From Haliotis asinina (Eukaryota; Mollusca; Gastropoda; Lepetellida; Haliotidae), in contig NC_090292.1 of NCBI RefSeq assembly GCF_037392515.1, positions 46,055,747 to 46,119,746 of the forward strand: a stretch of 64,000 bases of DNA, read 5' to 3'. Below the pieces are notes generated by a model. The model was given only the letters and a program-made list of their open reading frames with translations, was not told the origin of the DNA and did not search any database. Made by a program: the position numbers and the translations under genes. How positions within the stretch are numbered: the first letter of the stretch is position 1; each line of letters begins with the position of its first letter. This document shows positions 21,101-33,100 of the stretch, one piece after another.

Positions 21101-24100
21101 GTGGATGTGACTGTAGACATGACTGTGAGTGTGACTGTGGACATGACTGAGGTGTGATTGTGGATGTGACTGTGGGTCTGACTGTAGACATGACTGTGAG
21201 TATGACTGTGGACATGACTGAGGTGTGATTGTAGGTGTGATTGTGGATGTGACTGTGGGTCTGACTGTAGACATGACTGTGAGTGTGACTGTGGACATGA
21301 CTGAGGTGTGATTGTGGATGTTATTGTGGGTCTGACTGTAGACATGACTGTGAGTGTGACTGTGGACATGACTGAGGTGTGATTGTGGATGTGACTGTGG
21401 GTCTGACTGTAGACATGACTGTGAGTGTGACTGTGGACATGACTGAGGTGTGATTGTGGATGTGACTGTGGGTCTGACTGTAGACATGACTGTGAATATG
21501 ACTGTGGACATGACTGAGGTGTGATTGTGGGTGTGATTGTGGATGTGACTGTGGGTCTGACTGTAGACATGACTGTGAGTGTGACTGTGGACATGACTGA
21601 GGTGTGATTGTGGGTGTGATTGTGGATGTTATTGTGGGTCTGACTGTAGACATGAATGTGAGTGTGACTGTGGACATGACTGAGGTGTGATTATGGGTGT
21701 GACTGGGTGTGACTGAGTGTGACTGTAGTGTGAATATGGTGACTGTGGATATGGCTGGGTGTGACTGTGGTGTGATTGTGGATGTGACTTTGGATGTGAC
21801 TAGGTATGACAGTAGTGCGACTGTTACTGTGGGTCTGACTGTGGACATGACTATGAGTGACTGTGGACATGACTGAGGTGTGATTGTGGGTGTGATTGTG
21901 GATGTGACTGTGGGTCTGACTGTAGACATGACTGAGGTGTGATTGTGGACATGACTGAGGTGTGATTGTGTATGTGATTGTGGATGTGACTGTGGGTCTG
22001 ACTGTAGACATGACTGTGAGTGTGACTGTGGACATGACTGAGGTGTGATTGTGGGTGTGATTGTGGGTCTGACTGTAGACTTGACTGTGAGTGTGACTGT
22101 GGACATGACTGAGGTGTGATTGTGGATGTGACTGTGGGTCTGACTGTAGACATGACTGTGAATATGACTGTGGACATGACTGAGGTGTGATTGTGGGTGT
22201 GATTGTGGATGTGACTGTGGGTCTGACTGTAGACATGACTGTGAGTGTGACTGTGGACATGACTGAGGTGTGATTGTGGGTGTGATTGTGGATGTGACTG
22301 TGGGTCTGACTGTAGACATGACTGTGAGTATGACTGTGGACATGACTGAGGTGTGATTGTGGGTGTGATTGTGGATGTGACTGTGGGTCTGACTGTAGAC
22401 ATGACTGTGAGTGTGACTGTGGACATGACTGAGGTGTGATTATGGGTGTGACTGAGTGTGACTGTGAGTGTGAATATGGTGACTGTGGATATGGCTGGGT
22501 GTGACTGTGGTGTGATTGTGGATGTGACTTTGGATGTGACTAGGTATGACAGTAGTGCGACTGTTACTGTTGGTCTGACTGTTTACATGACTGTGAGTGA
22601 CTGTGGACATGACTGAGGTGTGATTGTGGATGTGACTGTGGGTCTGACTGTAGACATGACTGTGAGTGTGACTGTGGACATGACTGAGGTGTGATTGTGG
22701 GTGTGATTGTGGATGTGACTGTGGGTCTGACTGTAGACATGACTGTGAGTGTGACTGTGGACATGACTGAGGTGTGATTGTGGGTGTGATTGTGGGTCTG
22801 ACTGTAGACTTGACTGTGAGTGTGACTGTGGACATGACTGAGGTGTGATTGTGGATGTGACTGTGGGTCTGACTGTAGACATGACTGTGAATATGACTGT
22901 GGACATGACTGAGGTGTGATTGTGGGTGTGATTGTGGATGTGACTGTGGGTCTGACTGTAGACATGACTGTGAGTGTGACTGTGGACATGACTGAGGTGT
23001 GATTGTGGATGTGACTGTGGGTCTGACTGTAGACATGACTGTGAGTGTGACTGTGGACATGACTGAGGTGTGATTGTGGGTGTGATTGTGGATGTGACTG
23101 TGGGTCTGACTGTGGACATGACGGTGAGTGACTGTGGACATGACTGAGGTGTGATTGTGGATGTTATTGTGGGTCTGACTGTAGACATGACTGTGAGTAT
23201 GACTGTGGACATGACTGAGGTGTGATTGTGGGTGTGATTGTGGGTGTGACTGTGGGTCTGACTGTAGACATGACTGTGAGTGTGACTGTGGACATGACTG
23301 AGGTGTGATTGTGGTTGTGACTGGGTGTGACTGAGTGTGACTGTAGTGTGAATATGGTGACTGTGGATATGGCTGGGTGTGACTGTGGTGTGATTGTGGA
23401 TGTGACTAGGTATGACAGTAGTGCGACTGTTGCTGTGGGTCTGACTTTGGACATGACGGTGAGTGACTGTGGACGTGACTGAGGTGTGATTGTGGATGTG
23501 ACTGTGGGTCTGACTGTAGACATGACTGTGAGTATGACTGTGGACATGACTGAGGTGTGATTGTGGGTGTGATTGTGGATGTGACTGTGGGTCTGACTGT
23601 AGACATGACTGTGAGTGTGACTGTGGACATGACTGAGGTGTGATTGTGGATGTGACTGTGGGTCTGACTGTAGACATGACTGAGTATGACTGTGGACATG
23701 ACTGAGGTGTGATTGTGGGTGTGATTGTGGATGTGACTGTGGGTCTGACTGTAGACATGACTGTGAGTGTGACTGTGGACATGACTGAGGTGTGATTGTG
23801 GTTGTGACTGAGGTGTGACTGAGTGTGACTGTAGACATGACTGTGAGTGTGACTGTGGACATGATTGAGGTGTGATTGTGGGTGTGATTGTGGATGTTGC
23901 TGTGGGTCTGACTGTAGACATGACTGTGAGTGTGACTGTGGACATGACTGAGGTGTGATTGTGGGTGTGACTGAGTGTGACTGTGAGTGTGAATACGGTG
24001 ACTGTGGATATGGCTGGGTGTGACTGTGGTGTGATTGTGGATGTGACTTTGGATGTGACTAGGTATGACAGTAGTGCGACTGTAATGTGACTGTGGTGAG

Positions 24101-27100
24101 TATGGTTGTGACTGTAGATCATGACTGCATATTGTGAGAGAGAGTGTGACAGTGCAGGGTGGCTGTCTCTGTTGGTTGTGACATGGGTGTGACAGTGGGA
24201 TTGGCTGTAGGAGATTTCTTCCGTGAGGCTTCTACAGTAACATCCAGTTCTATAAACATCACATCACCAGTTGCATGACAATTAAGGCTGGAAGTTCTGG
24301 AGTCAATGCAACCAACACGTCAACAAGTTTTCTTTGGTAGACATAAGTTTTGACAATTTCTTTGGTGGGTTTCAACCTAATCATAAATGTAGTACTGTTT
24401 TCACATTTAGTTTATCTTTGCCTCGTTTCAGTCAGTGTTGACACTGATAAAGGTCAACCAGAAGAAAGGGTCAAGGGCATTACTCTGTCACAGGTCAGAT
24501 CGAGCATGCCTGATTTCGGACCAAGCCCCATCGGCTCGAGAGACGGAGACAAAGGTGATGAGGGTGACTTTGATCTGGAACAGCCAGGTAGGTACTGATA
24601 TTTAAGATATCAACTGCTCATTCTTTTTGAAATGATGGCAACCTCATGTGAAAACGTGTAAAACAACATGCCATCTTTGTGGCAGGCATTTCCCTTATTA
24701 ACGCAGGTAGTAAACAAGTTCAGTGTGCAAGCATTTGTCCTGTAAGCACCCACATATATGCACTGAAAACCAGCTCAATAAGCAGTGCTGATGCAGTTTG
24801 GTAATTTTGTAACTAAACTTCACAAGTCTGTTGATAGGAAATGGTATGAAAGTGTTACACAAAAAGCAATGCTTATGTGTGTTAAAGGTATGCGACCATT
24901 AAGCCTTGTTAAAGGGGAGGGTTTCAGGGCTATCTGAAGCATTGAGCCCATATTAGCAGGTCCCATGTGCTGTGACAACTACCTCATGAAGCCATATGAA
25001 GATTGCAAAGAGTATGTAATATCTGTACTCAAAACAGTACCTGCCATTGCCCAAGCTATGGACATGTGGACAAGCGTAGCCACTCACGGACATGTGGACA
25101 AACATAGCCACTCATGGACATGTGGACAAGGGTACCCACTCACGGACATATGGACAAACGTAGCCACTCACAGACATGTGGACAAGGGTACCCACTCACA
25201 GACATGTGGACAAGCGTAGCCACTCACGGACATGTGGACAAGCGTAACCACTCTCGGACATGTGGATAAGCGTAGCCACTCATGGACATGTGGACAAATG
25301 TAGCCACTCACGGACATGTGGACAAGCGTAGCCGCTCACGGACATGTGGACAAACGTAGCCGCTCATGGACGTGTGGACAAACGTAGCCACTCTCGGACA
25401 TGTGGACAAGCGTAGCCATTCACGGACATGTGGACAAGCGTAGCCATTCACGGACATGTGGACAAGCATAGCCACTCTCGGACATGTGGACAAGCGTAGC
25501 CATTCACGGACATGTGGACAAGCGTAGCCATTCACGGACATGTGGACAAGCGTAGCCGCTCATGGACATGTGGACAAGCATAGCCACTCTCGGACATGTG
25601 GACAAGCGTAGCCATTCACGGACATGTGGACAAGCGTAGCCATTCACGGACATGTGGACAAGCGTAGCCACTTGCGGCTATATCACTGTCACCGTTCACT
25701 ACCTATCAGATTATAATTTAAGATCATGCATCCCTGCAACATGACGTGTAGAGGAGAGGCATACTGGTGAAAACATTGCTGCAAATCTGAAAGCAATTCA
25801 GGAGGAATTTGGTATCGAAGCAGGAGGAATTTGGTATCGTGTGTGGCATCACAACTGACAATGCATCAAATATGTCAGTTGCAGCAAAAACAGCTGGCCA
25901 TCCCCATGTCCACTGTTTTGCCCACACACTGCAACTTGCTGTTAATGATGGGCTCAAGGTACCTGGCATTGAAAACATGCTGATGCATGCATGCAAACTT
26001 GTGGCCTTCTTTGCAAAGTTCACAATGGCGTGTGCATGCATGCAAACTTGTGGCCTTCTTTGCAAAGTTCACAATGGCGTGTGCATGCATGCAAACTTGT
26101 GGCCTTCTTTGCAAAGTTCACAATGGCGTGTGCATGCATGCAAACTTGTGGCCTTCTTTGCAAAGTTCACAATGGCAACACAGTTTCTCGAAAGTGATCA
26201 GGAAAAAACTAGAAACAAACCCAAAACATGTCATAACAGATGTTGTGAGGTGCTGGAATTCCATCTACTTTCTACTTGACAGCCTGTCCCTCTTGCACGG
26301 TGACATTGTTGCAGTGCTTTGTGATCCCTTTTTCAAGAAACAGAAATACCTGGACCTAAAGGTCAACCACTGGACGATAGTGGACCAGCTTGTCATAGCA
26401 CTGAAAACTCTTGTTTTAGCAACAGAAGTTTTGTGTAGTGAGGACGTTCCAACAGCATTTGGCGTCTACCCTTTAGTCACTGAACTGCTGACAGTTACCT
26501 TGCAGTGAGAGATCTTCTCTCCAACACCGTTGGTGAAATAAAGGCGAGAATCTCCGCCTGTCTTTCCTCACTTCTCTTTCAAGGTGGATTCCTACAATCG
26601 CCTACATAGATAGCGGCAGCGGTTGACCCATGCTTAAAAAACCTGAAGTGTCTTAAGCTTGAACAGATGCAGATATTATCCCCATCACTCAGGCAGCAGA
26701 TGACCAGCTGCGTACGAAAGTTGACCTACCTATGACTGAAGTGTGAAAGAAGAACCCGGATCAGAAGATGCGATGTCATTCCTACTCTGTGACATCATCG
26801 AAATATCAGATGACATCAAAGACAAAAGAGACATCACAACAGAATACACTGAGTTCCTGAATGCACAAGTACTTTGATGTCTCTATCGCTATCTTGGTGG
26901 TGAGTAAATGTGAACTGGTTCCCCCGTATACCACCGCTTGCCAATAGATATCTCTCTATGCGTGGAACCAGTGTTCCATCAGAATGCGTGTTCTCTGTTG
27001 CCGGAATCACCATTACTAAACAACAGGCTGCCTTGAGTCCGGAGGCTGCAGGTGCAATCATATTCCTGAACAAGAATCTGTGAGACGCATTAAAGGAGGC

Positions 27101-30100
27101 AGAACCCAGTTATCAAGAAAGAAACTCCTGATGACTCTATAACAGAGATCCCTTTCGCAACTCGTACAGAGACACCTTTGCCTGTGTTACCGTCTCTCCC
27201 CGACATTACAAACTGATAGACTGTATGTATGTACAGTATCAGCAGAGTCAGCAAAAACGTCAATGTTTCTTTTTCAGTATCAGTGTCAGTTCATGCTGTT
27301 GCAGACTTTACATTTGTTTGTTTTAAAGTAAATGTGTGAGCCATATTGTTAGGTTATATATGAATGCTTGCGGGTTTGCTTTCATATTTTAATTTCAAGA
27401 AGCTGAGTTGTTGTTTCATGATAAAGTTGTGTCACTTTTAACAGCAATTTCTAAACGCAAAAACGAAAAAAAACAGTTGTATGATATCTGATGTGTTTCA
27501 AGAATGAGCTATGTTCTTTGAAACTTGGCCTTGTATTCTTGCCTTCTTGTATTAATTTCATTACAATTTGATACAATTAGAGTTCAGTCTTGTTCAACTT
27601 GTTGTCTACACAGATATTCAGTCGTCCTTATCCAGCGTGTTTTAGTGTTACATATTCAATAATCAACACATACATATGCATTCAAAATGATATTCACACT
27701 TGGAGACCTAAATCCTGCAAAGTTTAAAGTTTGGATCACAAAAAATACCTTTGATGTGATCTCCGTTCAGTATATGTTCGGAAGAACAAATTCAGTGCAG
27801 TGATACTCAATTAATGCTTAGTCTTTGGTTGGAAACCTAAACGTTTCCACTGTAAGGCTAGATAAAAAAGGTGAAATGTTTTTCGAGCATCGGCATGTCA
27901 CTTTTATTTGTGCGCATAACAACTTTTTATTGCCATTTTAGAAAAATATTTTTGACTTTGCTGCATCCAGATCATTCATTTGTCCACTATAAGAATGAGT
28001 GTCTGTAGGAACGAGTATGACTGAATCTGCGACTCATTAACACGATCTAAACTTTTCAACTGTATTTCTGAGAGAAAAAAATATAAATGTGTTCCTCCCT
28101 TGTCACTTTTTTCTATCAAAAGTATAAGATAAAGTCCTACCACCCTTGTCACTTTTGAAAAAAATGTGCCTGAGAAACATTTCATTATTTTAATGGCGCC
28201 TAAGAAGTATGAAATCTTGTTTTGCATATTTTATTCTTTAAGTTCGTTGTGGATCCATCTTTACATGATATCCAATGAAACACCAGTTAATGAATGCTTT
28301 GTCTAAATATCTTTAAAAAATCACTATATTGATTGGTTTCTTTTATGATCATATTACAGCATTTACAAGTGTAATAAGGTATCGTTGGCTCAGCTCATGA
28401 ATATTAATCACATTGTTGATCGTGTAGATCTGAGTCACAGTGACACTTACACTGCATTCACATGCTGTTTGCATTAATGAGATGGTAATAGATGCTTCCA
28501 TTGACATTAAATATCAATTGCTTTATTCATGAAAGTTTAGATTCACATATACATTTTCCATTATTCCTAGATTGGAAGTTGGGACAGCCATGGGTTGAAT
28601 GTTGGTTTTAGATAAACATTGAAATTGTCGAGTATTCAGGCCTGATCCCTCGAGTACTCATGTCACAAAGTTTGGAATCATGAACGCCTTAGTCGTAGAA
28701 CACATGCACAAGGAGGATCCATTTGTCACACTCATCGACCAATCATATACCAGATATCGTAAAGATCGGGGCTCATTCAATACTGAGAAAGTGGTGCCTT
28801 TTGCTGTATACATGTACAGATTTTCGGTATTTTTATATTTGTGGATTGCCATTTGGACTTAGTCTTTCAAAAATTGGTGAATTTCGTTTCTGGTGTACTA
28901 CTCTGAAAGTACTCAATGCAGGCATTGAGAGAGATCCCAATGTGGTGCATTTTGCTATTTGCAAATTTTTGGCATGTATGTTTTTCTTGAGTTCCATGGA
29001 AACAATTTGGACTTAGTCTAAAACAAAATCAGTAGCTAGCTGGACTTGAAGTAGCTGTCATGATTTCTCCTTTCAAATACATGTGGGTCTGGGGATATTT
29101 GACATCTTCTGATGGCACTTGGTTTGTTTGTAAATCTGGGATATCGTCATTGTAATCTGACCAACATGTTTCAGTCATACATCACAAGTAATGGTTTGAA
29201 GTGTTAAAATACAAATATGATGTGTAAGTAATTGGAGATGTCATTTATGTCCTAGGGAAAAAACAATTTATTGCCAGTGAGACATGTTATTGATAACTAA
29301 ACTGATATTCATAACTTTCCTGATGTTTAGCATCAATGAAATGTCACAAAACTGAACCTGGATACAACCACTTCTCTGCGATTGGGGTCAGAGTGACTGA
29401 GTGGGTAAAGTGTTTGCTTGACATGCTGAAGACCTGGGTTCAGTCTCCGACATGGGTGCAGTGTGTGATGCCTTGTGTTCAGGAGTTATTCCTTGAATAC
29501 TGATTAATAATATTAATAAGCAGTGGTTTCTGGGAGAAGTCCCATTCGGTGTCTGGGCTGCGTGTAGAGGAGGGCGATTGCCCTGAGCTGATGATGAACC
29601 TTACCTGCCTCACTGTGCCAGGATCACCCGAACCCTCTCTGCTGCATTTTCATCATTAATCTGCAAAACATAATAATAACACTGCACGTTTATAATGTGC
29701 TTATTTCCACGCCTGCAGCATACTCAAGGCGCAACAATCAAAAAGTAGAGTGGAAGGGATGATGATGATAAAGTTAGTATGATATGTAGAACTGGCAGAA
29801 AAGAGACCAACTTTGAATGAATCGAACACTGGAGAAAGTTTCAGATCTTGGGGAAGAAAGTTCCACATGCAGGGGTCATAATGGTCAAAAGATCTCTGAC
29901 CAAAGGATTTGAGTTTATTTTGTGACACTGTCAGTAGGTGGTATTGCCATCTTAGTTCCTGTGCTGGGACATAGGGTCCTGCTATATGGAGGAGATTGCT
30001 CGTGCAGAGATTTATATGTCAGACAGAATTTTAAACTGGATCCTTGCTCTTATTGGAAGCCATGGTGATTTCTAAGATGTATGGAGGGTCTTGGAGGTGA

Positions 30101-33100
30101 GGGTCATGATGTTGCACAGAACCACACTAACTTTCTTAGGCCTCAAAATCTCTCTTTATGATGTAACTGCAACCAGTGTTGTAGCCTGCCCATGTTGTAG
30201 CCTGAACTTATGTTGTAATATCGACCTGTGTAACAGGAAGTAAGTAAGTTTCAGGTGTCTGTCTGACCTACTGAAAATTCACAGGACCCAGAGAATAAGG
30301 ATTAAACACGTTTCATGTTTAACTTTCCTTATAATTGTCACTGAAATTATTAGCAAACATTAGATTTATAAACAGCAATCAAGTGTCATATGTAACAACT
30401 TCAGTCAAAGTCATTAAGAAATATAGTCGGATATTTTGGTCAGCGGGTCATATACTTCCATTGCTCCACTGACGAATCTGCCAGATTTGTACGAGGGTCA
30501 GATGGTATTTGTGATCACTGAAAATGTTGTATTATCCCTTATCTCTGTATACAACCACTCACACTCACTCACTCACTCACTCACTCACTCATTCACTCAC
30601 CGACCCACACACATCCACTCACTCATGCATGCACTCACTCGCTCACTCACATCCACCGACCCACACTCAACTCACTCACTCACATCCAACCACCGACCCA
30701 CACACCTCTACTCACTCACTCACATCCACCCACCGACCTGCCACCCATCACTGCCAATGTTGTATTATCCCTTATCTCTGTGTAAAACCACTCTCACTCA
30801 CTCACTCACTCACCGACCCACCCACCGATCCACACACCTCCATTCACTCACTCACTCACTCCTATTGGTAGATGATACAACTCCACGTGTGTCAAGTCAG
30901 TACTCAACAACAAGGCAGACCTACTTCCCTGACCCTGAGATAGAGAGACAGGAGGAGAGAGTGATAGAAGAGACTGTTTATACCTCCACCATAGACCCCG
31001 ATGTGGCACGGATGGAGAACGTTCTTGATCAGTGGACGCTTGACCTCAAGAGAAATGTTCTGGTAAGTGGCACAGGAGTGTCATAGTCACCTGCAAAATA
31101 AGGAATCATTGGGGTAGCCTAGTGGTTAAAGCGTTCATGTTGAAGACCCAGTTTCGATACCCCTCCTGGGTACAGTGTGTGAAACCCATGAGTGTGTATG
31201 AGTGTGAACTTGGTGTTGTCACTATGTATCTTGACCTACCTACCTTGCGTATTTTTTATGATTTTTGAAATATGATTACATGCCCACATAGCAGATTGTA
31301 CACCAATCTAGTTATATTCGTCAAAAAATATTTTCATTCCACACTGCAGTTCAACTTTTAGTATTAACCATCATTTGGAACATCTTCGTCAGTTCTTCCA
31401 ATATTGTTTATCATTGCCATCAACATGCATACCAGAGTCCTATCAGTATATTCTGGTTGCTTACGAATGCTGACAAATGCCAGGATTCAAAAATCCAAAA
31501 ATTATCCTTCTATCAAAGGTTTGTTCAGAAAAACACTTTAATTCCCATAATAAGCAGGTCAACTGAAGGAGCCAATATATGTATTGTACATACTGCAGTG
31601 TAGACATTAATATTGCATATTTGGGAGACATGCTAGGAGGAGCCAGATAGAGGGTCCGGGATAGTATAGGCCTCCTGCAACCAATGCTTGCTATAGAAGG
31701 TGACTATGCTTGTTGTAAGAGGCGACTAACGGGATCGGTTGGTCAGGCTCGCTGACTTGTTTGACACGTCATGGGTTTCCAGTTGTGTAGATCGATGCTC
31801 ATACTGTTGATCACTGGATTGTCTGGTTCAGACTGCATTATTTACAGACCACCGCCATATAGCTGGAATATTGCTAAGTGCGGAGCAAAACTAAATTCAC
31901 TCACTCACTCACTCACTCACTCACTCACTGTGTATACTTTTTACATCTCAAAATACAAAATGCAGCCACGGAAAATGATGGTTCACTCAAATTATTGTTC
32001 TCCATACCCATACTCCATACCGAAAGTGGTTTATCATCTGAGATATGCATCATTTTGGTCCTGCCATATAAGGAACATTTCTCATTGCATTATTTGTGTA
32101 TTGCAGGCTGAATTTGGTCAGTCCAAGATCCGGATTGTTGAGAAGAGCAGACTGGAAATGCAGAAGGAGAGAGAAAGGTATTGGGTGGATTTCTATTATA
32201 GCAGAGCTTTTATTGTTTGCAGATCCATGAAGATCCGGGATAGAATAGGCCCTCATCAACCCATACTTGCCATAAAAGGCGACTATGCTTGTCGTAAGAG
32301 GCAACTGACAGGATCGGGTGGTCAGGTTGGCTGACTTGGTTGACACATGTTGTTGGTTCCCATTTGTGCAGATCGATGCTTATGCTGCTGATCACTGGAT
32401 TGTCTGGTCCAGATTTGATTTTTTATTTACAGACCGCCACCATATATCTAGAATATTGCCGAGTGTGGCGTAAAACTCAACTCACTCACTCACTATTGTT
32501 TGCGTTTGGAACTGCCTGTACATGTAGTACCCTGTGATCAGCGTGAGGCTGTTTGGTTAGTTATTAGCCAGATGCAGGTCAATTTTTGAGAAATTAATGA
32601 ATAAATAAATAACAGTATATTCAAAAGTATGTCACCGAATTTTTATTCTAAACTTTGAATAACTGTGGCTGTGAAAGATTGCTATTTATAGACACATTTT
32701 GGCTAGGTCAGATCTTGAAAACAGGGATCAGCTCTGTCCTGTATTGCTATAGTTTCATGGGTACTACATCACAGTAATATGTTTATGTGCACTGAAACCT
32801 CGGACGTTATAACACACTAGAATTTGACAGGTGCAACTAGGTGTATATCTTAGGTTGCACCTGGTGTAAGTAGTTTACCATCTCTTAAACTGAGCCCTGG
32901 ACAGTTATCAAAGAACTATAATTTGCTGTGCTGATTTCCACCTGTTAGTATAATAGAAAACTGTGAAGATCCGGTTGACAATTGATCTTCAGTAAACCAT
33001 GCTTTTAAGATGCACTGTTTGCACTATAACCATGGCCTTCGGTTGTTGTACCAAAATGGTAAAACAGTCCATTTTGAAGTCCAAAGCATGCAAATGTTGG

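Larger units (their letters stand above)
24965..27083 (+). pseudogene. Dead hAT (ZBED-type) transposase in POC5 intron
   Basis: Fragments in order along the element are YEDCKEYVISVLKTVPAIAQ followed by AMDMWTS (start of the catalytic domain), YITVTVHYLSDYNL, TTDNASNMSVAAKTAG with HVHCFAHTLQLAVNDGL (the RNase H-like core of ZBED/hAT transposases), CDPFFKKQKYLDL, and the C-terminal dimerisation region RYLSMRGTSVPSE and FSVAGITITKQ ending NKNL then TGA. The frame is broken repeatedly and contains stops, including two tandem expansions (25060-25674 and 25983-26176). No BED finger or terminal inverted repeats were located. It is sense with respect to POC5. Confidence 0.88.

Noticed and set aside
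18732..24122. Very long antisense open frames (up to about 890 codons) rich in Ser, His, Thr and Gln
   Set aside because: They arise because the minisatellite unit lacks stops on that strand in several frames. The frames overlap each other, and there is no homology or splice support.
25308..25541. Repetitive Cys/Pro/His-rich antisense frame
   Set aside because: Antisense shadow of the 28-bp array within the hAT pseudogene.
25060..25674. CRISPR-like array (regular 28-bp repeats)
   Set aside because: Units are directly adjacent with no unique spacers, the genome is eukaryotic, and the unit derives from transposase codons.
24965..27083. Domesticated ZBED-type host gene
   Set aside because: The frame is broken by stops, by a 615-bp array and by frameshifting 49-bp repeats, so it cannot be expressed as one protein.
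30436..31086. Single 216-codon frame through the CACT repeats into POC5 exon 4
   Set aside because: The upstream half is microsatellite; the acceptor at 30871 and phase continuity define the true exon.
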